From Chloranthus sessilifolius (Eukaryota; Streptophyta; Magnoliopsida; Chloranthales; Chloranthaceae): 64,000 bases of DNA. The notes beneath the pieces were generated by a model. It searched no databases and was not told the origin of the DNA. It saw only the letters and a program-made list of their open reading frames with translations. Location: contig CM037585.1 in NCBI GenBank assembly GCA_021018995.1, positions 122,788,831 to 122,852,830 of the forward strand, read 5' to 3'. The translations under genes were made by a program, and so were the position numbers. Numbering within the stretch: position 1 is the stretch's first letter; every line of letters begins with the position of its first letter. This document shows positions 56,911-64,000 of the stretch, in pieces.

Positions 56911-58970
56911 TTTTTTTTTTTTTTGGATTAGTAATTTGAAATTATATTGATAACCAGTAAGGTGCTGAATAGAACAATACAATACAGGACAACCAAAAGC
57001 AAGACATAAAAAAAACTAGTACATCAGGTAAAAAACAAAACAAAAGCCCATCGGATAGGAGCAGCCCCCGTCCCGATTCCTCCTTAACCCGGGTCCTAGG
57101 GCGAAGGTTCGTCTCTGTTCGTGTTGCTGCCAGTAAAGCCCCATAGACATATCAGATCTTTGACTGATTTCAAAATAATCTCCACCGCTTTGCTTTTCTG
57201 CTCGAAAATCTTCATGTTCCTCTCTCGCCAGATGCACCAAATGACAGCAAAGAACATCACCGTCCACTAATTCCCTATTTGACCTTCGAATCTGACCGCA
57301 TCCCACATCAAATAATGAAGGTAAGGCGTGGCTGGGATGACCCAATTCATACCGAACAGGTTTAGGACAATGTTCTAAATCTTGAACGCCGCACCACAGT
57401 GAAGGAAGAGATGAGCGATCGACTCCTCCCCTTGTGGGCACATGACGCAGCGATTAGAGATATCTTTCCCTCTCCGAATGAGCTGATCCATCGTTAGCAC
57501 ACTATCTTTGAATAGTGTCCATGCGAAAAACTTGACCTTGAGAGGGATGGTAGCTTTCCACACCCCTGCTCTTTGAAGTCTAAATAGTGGCCGACGCGAC
57601 AACATCTGGTAGAAAGATTTGACGCTGAATATGCCATTTATGCTAGGGGCCCAAACCCGCCGGTCTTGATTATGTGGGTTCCACTGCAGCTCGTAGAGAG
57701 TGTAGTAGCTTCGAGAATGATTCCTCCTCATCGCCTCAAAGATTTCTGCGGGTATTAATTTCCCACAGTCTGCCTCCACGCGTTTCAAAGACAAATTCAT
57801 CGATCAGCCCATGAGGGTTCAGGGATATGGAGTAGATGTTCGGGTGCGTCAGTTTGAGAGGCCCTCCATCAACCCAGTTTTCCTCCCAGAACTGTATTCG
57901 GGCGCCACACCCCCAACTAAGCCGAAGCCCTCTAGAGTAAAGAGGTCAAGTGCCACAAATATTTTTTCACTAGGCCGATGCGCCTCTATTAACCGAGGTG
58001 TTGATGCCCCAGTTACCATTGGATTGCCTGTACTTTTCAATCAACACCTTACGCCACAGGCTATCCCTTTCATCGTCCGTCCCCGCTCGCTAGAACCATT
58101 TACCCAGGAGTGCTATGTTAGTCCACCTTAAACTGTGAATTCCCAGGCCGCCGCAACTCATCAGAAGTTGACATGTGTCCCAGTTAATCAGATGAAATCT
58201 TTTTTCCAGACCCGACCCCTCCCAAAGAAAATTTTGTTGAATTTGTTCAATCCGATTGATTACTCCAATCGGGCACTTGAATATAGACAAGTAAAAAATG
58301 GGTAGGTTAGTTAGGACCGCTTTTAGCAGGACGAGACGCCTGCCACTACTAAGCAGTTTTCCTTTCCATGTGGACAACCGTTGTTCGAAACGTTGAATCA
58401 CCGGATCCCATGCCCTTGCCGCAGGCTGTCTGAGCCCTAACGGCAGTCCCAAGTACTTGATTGGAAATTTCTCGCTTTCGCAATTCACTGTATTAGCTAA
58501 TTCCTGCAATCGCGTGTTATTGATCCCAATACCCGTGATCGTCGATTTGTGAAAGTTGATACGCTGCCCGAAACTGCCTCATACACGGATAAGGCCTCAG
58601 TTAAAGACCTGAACTCCTCCACCTCGGCCTTCCCAAATAGAAGTGTCATCCGCATGCTAGAGGATCGCGATGTGCTGGCCTTGGGCTCCCACTTGGATCC
58701 CTGATGTGGTTCAGCTGTCTCGCTCGTTCCATGAGACCCGTGAGCGCTTCCCCCATCATATTGAATAAGAATGGGGAAAGCGGGTCGCCCTATCGTATAC
58801 CACGGGAGCTCTTGAAATACCCAGCTGGCATGCCGTTAATCAACACTGAAAACCAAGCTGTTACATAACAGCCCTGCATCCATCTTCTCCACCTAGCTCC
58901 GAACCCGAACCTGCCAATCATAAAGTCCAACCCGGCCCAGCTAATACGATCATAAACTCTTCAAATTCCT
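56911..58970 (-). mobile_element. L1-type LINE, 5'-truncated ORF2
   Basis: On the minus strand the order is the late RT motifs (GDPLSPFLFNMMGEALTGLM near 58770, HADDT near 58648), the RT-connection region (KYLGLPLGLRQ, LLSSGRRLVLLKAVLTNLPI; 58090-58509), the zf-RVT domain (CVMCPQGEESIAHLFLHC, near 57440) and the terminal IWRERNMKIFEQ (near 57200). It is inactive: an in-frame stop precedes HADDT, another precedes GDPLSP, frame shifts occur near 57375 and 58560, and the N-terminal half is missing. A 14-base A tail (56911-56924, as T on plus) marks the 3' end. It is inserted in an LTR; target duplications were not clear. Confidence 0.88.
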
Positions 58971-59245
58971 TTTTATGCAAATGCATGATTAAACTGAGCT
59001 TACTTAATCCAAGCATGATTAATTAGGCTAAACAGGCTTAATCAGGATAAACAGGATTAATTATTAAACAAGTTTAATTAGACTAAAAAATATTAATTAA
59101 ATTAATCAGGCGTGATTAGTCTAAGCACAATCATTTATACTAAGTATGATTGCCTAGTTTAAGTAGGATTATCTAGCCTAAGCATGATTAACTAGACTAA
59201 TTATACTTAACTAGACTAACCAGACTAAATGAAAAATAACTTGCC
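58971..59245. repeat. Degenerate short repeats (GCATGATTAA / AGACTAA type)
   Basis: About a dozen variants of the form GCATGATTAANTAGACTAA, spaced about 20 bases apart, fill this part of the LTR, with no gene. Similar text (AATTAAATCAGGTCAT) lies on the other side of the LINE at 56770-56880, which shows that the LINE split this repeat tract. Confidence 0.65.
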
Positions 59246-59290
59246 TAGCTCTCTTTGCCTTAAATGGGGAGTGGGGACATTCCCCTACCA

Positions 59291-59302
59291 CCCATATTTA
59301 TA
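59291..59302 (-). promoter_or_regulatory. TATA box of the minus-strand LTR
   Basis: On the minus strand CTCTATAAATATGG is followed about 35 bases later by GGAGTGGGG-complementary and CT-rich sequence. It is the best TATA box in the LTR fragment and gives its orientation. Confidence 0.5.
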
Positions 59303-59640
59303 GAGTTTCCAACACAAGAGGGGGGGGGGAACCTAGGTGGGGCTCGCCATCTCCCCCTTCCTCCATTCACACATTTACACACCCATCTAATCATGCGGCT
59401 TCACTTAGACCACATAAAATTTATATATCCTCATCTTTGTCATCATCCTTATCTTAAAACTTATCGTTATCCTTTATGCAAAATTACTTTTTGCTCTTGA
59501 TTAATTAGGAAATATTAAAGCTGCCCTTAGGGTTAACTTACAGTTTTCCCATTGACAATTTAGAAATACCAATGATCCCCCTTTTTGTACTTATCCTATT
59601 TTTGGTTGTAACCCATGACTACTCAAGGGCTAATTCCTGT

Positions 59641-60060
59641 GTCACGTCTTCTACAGTGCCCCTTGGCCTCTTTCAAAAGTCAGTCAAGTGATTGTCGCCT
59701 CTTCCTTCGGTGATTGTGCCCTCATGTCATCACCTCTAAGGGCCGCAAGTGTCAGATCACCTTCTCGTTCTTGACGTCTTTGCATCACCTCCTTGATTAT
59801 GCCCCTTGACCATCTTAAGGGTTAAGTCCCTTACCTCGTTGGTGCTCCTTGACTACTTCCAAGGGTTAAATGTTGCATCACCTTTTTTACCAATCTCCAA
59901 CTTCTTTGACCAGTCTCCACTTCTTTTGACACAATCTTGGTTTACGATGCTAATGTGCTACACTTTAGTTGGGTGTATCAAGTATCAACTCACGCAGATT
60001 TGTCATTTCGTCATTTTCTTGCATCCCTATCTCTTAAATGAAAAATTATCATTTTACCCT
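59641..60060. other. No gene seen; probably U3 of the LTR or host spacer
   Basis: CT-rich text with several TTGACNNNCTT steps (for example CTTGACCATCTTAAGGGTTA and CTTGACTACTTCCAAGGGTT) reads like LTR U3 sequence. The stretch ends where the LTR of element 3 begins. Confidence 0.35.
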
Positions 60061-61039
60061 TGGAGACGCGGGTCGGGAACCGTAAAATGTGTGAATAATG
60101 ATTTGATGAGGGATTTGCCTAAATTAAATAAAAGTAATTCAAACTTAATTGCAAAATTATCTAAATACCTTGAAGTTTTAGAAATTCTGATAGGTAGATG
60201 AATCGAGATCCAAGTAGGGTCCAGTTCGATGCGTAAGTCCCATTAGATTTAAGGCGAGATCGGACCTAGAGATGGACTCTAGCTTTTCCAGGCTTGGGCA
60301 TTCGTCGTCGATCCGATGTAGATTCACAGGTTCAAACTAGGGTTTTGGAATGGATTTAGGGTTTGGAACAGGTTTATGGTTCGTAATAGGTTCATGGTTT
60401 TGGAATGCTTATGGGTTGGAATAGGCTTATGGTTTTGATTGATTTAGGGTTTCAGAAGAGGTTTAGGGTTTTGGGATTTATAAACTAATAGATTAGGGTT
60501 TAGAGAATGTAACAGGGATCGATAGATAGCAAATATAATAAAAGATCAAAAAAGAATAGATGAGAATCACTCCCTTGGCCTCACACCAAACCCCATCTCG
60601 GGGAAGAAGAATATTCAAGCAAAAAGCATTCAAAATATTCAATAACCAATTAAAAAGTGTTTACAAGCCTCTTTAAATAGGTAACCAAAGTAAAATTCGT
60701 AATAAAAGAGTCCAAAAATAAATAAAGACTTAAAAAAATAATTTTTCGCAGAAAATAGAAGATTCCGTCTCTGGGGCATAGATTTCCACGGACGTCCGTC
60801 AAGTGCCCACGGACGTCTGTCGCCTAGGGACAGTGAGGGCTCAAAATCACGGACGTCCATCATTGTTCACGGACGTCCACCACTGTTCACAGTCACTGTT
60901 CATCAATGACAGTTTTGTATTTTTGTGTCTTCTTTTCTCCCCTGAAGCTGTGGTACTCGGGCTTCCTCTACGTTTCTTCTGACGCCGATAGAAGAGATGT
61001 GGTCCGAAACCGATGTCCACGTACTCGGCGTCCCCGTCA
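60061..61039 (-). repeat. 3' LTR of element 3
   Basis: It ends GGCGTCCCCGTCA at 61039 and begins with ACGCGGGTCGGGAACC at 60064, the same termini as at 6371-7278. The U3 carries four copies of the CGGACGTCC core (60789-60885), as in the LTR at 631-1641. A TATA-like TTTAAATAGG lies near 60672. Confidence 0.8.
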
Positions 61040-64000
61040 ATTCTCCCAAACCAAATAGGATTCATCACCGATGAAATATGCTCGTGGTAGATGTCGCTCA
61101 AATTGGGGTTTAATCGCCGATCCTCATTCTCGTGGATCTAAGTGTTTTCGGACTCTGATTTTTCGACCAATTTAACTACGTACTTATGGAATCCCCCGTC
61201 ATGTGTGGAGATGACATGATCACTTATTGTATCCTCTATCACATCTTTTCTCTGTCTGCTTGGGGAAGGAAGAGGTACGGGCTGCAAGGTTGGGTTAGGG
61301 ATGGGGCTATGAGGTGGCTGGAGTGGGTTTTCGGGAGGTGGGTGAAACCCAAGTAAGGAACCAAGTCCTCCACATTGAATGTTGAACTAACCCCCGTGCC
61401 TGGAGGAAGCTCAAACACGTATGCATTAGAATCACTCTTAGCCAAAAATCTAAAAGGTCCAGTACCTCGGGATTGGAGCTTCTTTGTGGAACCCGATGGG
61501 AACCGCTCAGGCCTAATACAAACTATCACTTGATCACCCACCTGATATTCCTTAAAGCACCTGTGAGTATCAACAGATAATTTATATTGATTGTTGCTTG
61601 AATTAATCTTTTGTTTAATTTCGGCATGCAAGCTATGAATGTGTTGTGCAAATGCATCGACAGACTCAGATACTCTATGGGACGCTGACGTGGGATTCAA
61701 ATCTAAAGGTGTCCTAGGCCTACGGCCATGTACTACTTCAAAGGGACTCATGTGGACTTATTGACCGAATTGTTATAGGCAAACTCAGCTATGTGCAAAA
61801 TGGTATCCCAGGTCTTAACATGACCATCGTGTTTGATAAGGATGTCAAATTCACTAGTTATTTTTAGAAGACCCTTTGGCACATGATGGGCAACCCTTGA
61901 AGACGCACAACCTCCGCGAAAAACAACTTAGCAATGTGGGATGCATCGGAGGTTTTCGAACAAGTATGAAGTGGGCCATTTTGGAAAATCGGTTCACTAC
62001 GACAAAGATGGAATCGTGCTTCCTTGGAGTTTTGGGAAGTCCAAGCACAAAGTCCATTGAGAGGTCTTGCCGCTGTGTGTGTGGCACGGGTAATGGGGTG
62101 TACAGGCCGGTATTTTGTTTAGTCTATTTAGACACTTGGTAAGTACGACAATGTTTGACGACCCGGGCGACATCTCTCATTAGGCTAGGCCAAAGGAACC
62201 CATCCTCTACGAGCACAAGAATTTTATTACTCCCGAAATGGCCGGCTAACCTTTCGGCATGTAATTCCCAAACGAGAAAGTCACATAAGGAAGTGCGAGG
62301 GATGCAAAGGCGATTGCCTTTAAACAAGTACCCATCCTGGATGGTGTACGCGGAGTGTGTGTTGGTCGGGTCACTAAGGAGAGCAATATACTCTACCCTA
62401 AACTCTGGGCAATCGGGGTACTTATCCTTTAATCGTTTGAACCCAACGACCTCGGTGCTCAAAGAGTGCAAAGTCGCCACCCGACGACTTAGCACATCAG
62501 CAACCCTATTTCCAGCACCGACATTATGCTTTAACACGAAAGTGAACCCTTGGAGGTACTCGACCCACTTCGCGTGCCTCAAGTTTAACTTTTTCTGTGA
62601 AGCAAGAAAGCGTAAGACTTCATGGTCAGAGAACAACACAAATTCCTGCGGTCTAAGGTAATGCTTCCAATACCAAAGAGATCGGACGACCGCATAGAAC
62701 TCCTTGTCATAGGTGGAGTATTTTTGCTTCGCCTCATTAAGTTTTTCACTAAAATTGACTACTGGGTGACCCTCTTGGCTAAGCACTCCTATGCTCACAC
62801 CCGATGCGTCGCCTGCGACTTCGAAGACTTTGGAAAAGTCCGGCAAGCGCATGACAGGTGCACTACTCATCCGTTGTTTGATCTCCGCAAAGGCTTTCGT
62901 CACGGCTTTGCCCCATTTGAAGTCCTGTCCCCCTTTTTCATGCAATCAGTGATTGAGGCCATGGTGGTGCTAAAGCTTCTGATGAAGCGACGATAGAAAG
63001 TAGTCAATCCATGGAAGCTGTTGACATCGTGTATGTTCTTAGGTTCGGGCCATTCCACAATGACTTTAACCTTTTCGGGGTCCATGACCATTCCATCGGC
63101 CGAGATAATGAATCCCAAGAAGATAATGGAACATTGCATGAAGGTGCACTTCTTGAAATTCGCAAACAACTTCTTGCCTTTTAGGGTCTCACAAACCAGC
63201 CTTAGGTTGTTCAAGTATTGATCCTTGTCATGACTATAAATCAAGATGCCATCGAAATATACAATAAGGAATTTGCCTAGAAACGGCCTCAACACTTGGG
63301 TCATGAGTCTCATGAAAGTATTCGGGGCGCTAGAAAGCTCAAATGGCATGACCGTCCACTCATAAAGACCATCTTTGGTCTTAAAGGCGGTTTTCCACTC
63401 ATCATCGGGACGGATTCGGGCTTGATGGTAGCCACTCTTAAGGTCTATCTTTGAAAAGATAGTGGCACCAACCATCATATCTAGCATGTCGTCGAGCCTC
63501 GGTATGAGAAACCGATACTTAACCGTAATCGTATTGATCGCACGACTATCCACACACATGCACCATGTACCATCCTTCTTAGGTGTGAGCAATGCGGGTA
63601 CGACACACGGGCTCATGCTCTCTTGAATGAACCCCTTTTGAATGTGCTCATTGACTTGCCGAGTCAACTCGGCATGCTCAACCGGATTCAACCTATAGTG
63701 GGGCAGGTTCGGTAAGGTGGATCCGGGAACTAAGTCTATGGCGTGTTTAATGTCACACAGTGGAGGGAGTTCGTTTAGCAAGTCTTCGGGGAAGACATCC
63801 ATAAACTAGTTCAAAAGTGGTTCAACAGTGGGTCATAGTCATCTCTATGATGATCCCTACGGTTTCGATTCCGATCGCTTTGGCGGCCATCGTGTTCAAT
63901 ATGTGGACCTTCACGCTCTTGGCGCTGATCCTGAAGCTCATCATCCACTTCTAATTGGTTGATTCGGTCACGCAACCGACCATTAGAAATCCCTAAGGAT
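60061..64000 (-). mobile_element. Ty3/gypsy retrotransposon, CRM-like (element 3), runs off the window
   Basis: This is the same family and orientation as element 1. The parts are a 3' LTR (60061-61039), integrase tail (MSPFEVVHGRRPRTPLDLNP at 61751), integrase core and zinc finger, RNase H ([17 protein letters not shown]), RT ([34 protein letters not shown]) and gag-like sequence near the window edge. It is broken, with a few breaks, and incomplete here. Its frames are longer than those of element 2, so it looks younger. Confidence 0.85.

Larger units (their letters stand above)
55409..59640 (-). mobile_element. LTR fragment of a Tekay/Del-like Ty3/gypsy element, with a nested LINE
   Basis: The terminus TGTCACGCCCCAAATC at 55409 is typical of this clade. 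Read on the minus strand, the block CTGAGTTGTTGTTCCTCTAC (about 55650) lies near the 3' end and a TATA box (59291-59302) lies far upstream, which sets the orientation. A tandem repeat (55991-56535) and a LINE (56911-58970) lie inside. The upstream end of the LTR was not found, so the right border is approximate. It is a fossil; no internal coding region is present. Confidence 0.5.

Noticed and set aside
57811-58131. A 106-codon plus-strand frame
   Set aside because: It is the antisense shadow of the LINE ORF2.
59806-60201. A 131-codon plus-strand frame
   Set aside because: It crosses the boundary between unassigned sequence and the LTR of element 3 and resembles no protein.

Overview
The window is a stretch of flowering-plant nuclear genome, probably a repeat-rich and possibly pericentromeric region. 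The evidence is the mix of plant LTR-retrotransposon families, plant-type MITEs, LINE and SINE remnants, an endogenous pararetrovirus fossil, and two recognisable plant gene pieces: the first exon of a multiple inositol polyphosphate phosphatase and a sucrose-phosphate synthase fragment. No complete host gene is present. The species cannot be named from the sequence.

Layout. 1-7278 holds two nested or abutting Ty3/gypsy elements of a CRM-like chromovirus family on the minus strand. 7279-8266 is LTR debris of two other families. 8267-26468 is the most striking part: a tandem array of six units (five of 2.7-3.9 kb and a shorter last one). Each unit starts with the same Ty1/copia RNase H fragment, followed by a promoter-like CT-rich block with a telobox, a long AT-rich stretch with internal duplications, and a dispersed repeat. 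26469-27725 is an LTR-like block rich in ATCGATCGAT. 27733-36755 is a plus-strand CRM-like element split by two later LTR insertions. 36756-39530 holds LINE and MITE debris. 39531-44718 is a very long solo LTR with a near-perfect 5-bp duplication, itself carrying a 22-bp minisatellite and an 850-bp hAT-type MITE. 44719-48480 holds a SINE, several MITEs and LTR debris.

48734-48834 is the signal-peptide exon of a host phosphatase gene, with a clean splice donor but no recognisable second exon in the next 15 kb. About 50040-53003 is a decayed Caulimoviridae fossil whose order (coat-like, movement, protease) fits cavemo- or solendovirus-like lineages. It runs directly into a sucrose-phosphate synthase exon fragment (53004-53301), and a primer-binding-site-like sequence lies 30 bases further on. 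54014-54167 is a possible orphan exon. 54172-55260 and 56911-58970 are minus-strand LINE remnants; the second sits in a minus-strand LTR fragment with its own tandem repeat. 60061-64000 is a third CRM-like element that runs off the window.

Nothing here forms an operon or pathway. The units of interest are mobile elements layered on each other, and the long array built on a retrotransposon fragment. Coordinates of old elements are approximate, and all similarity statements come from reading the sequence by eye.
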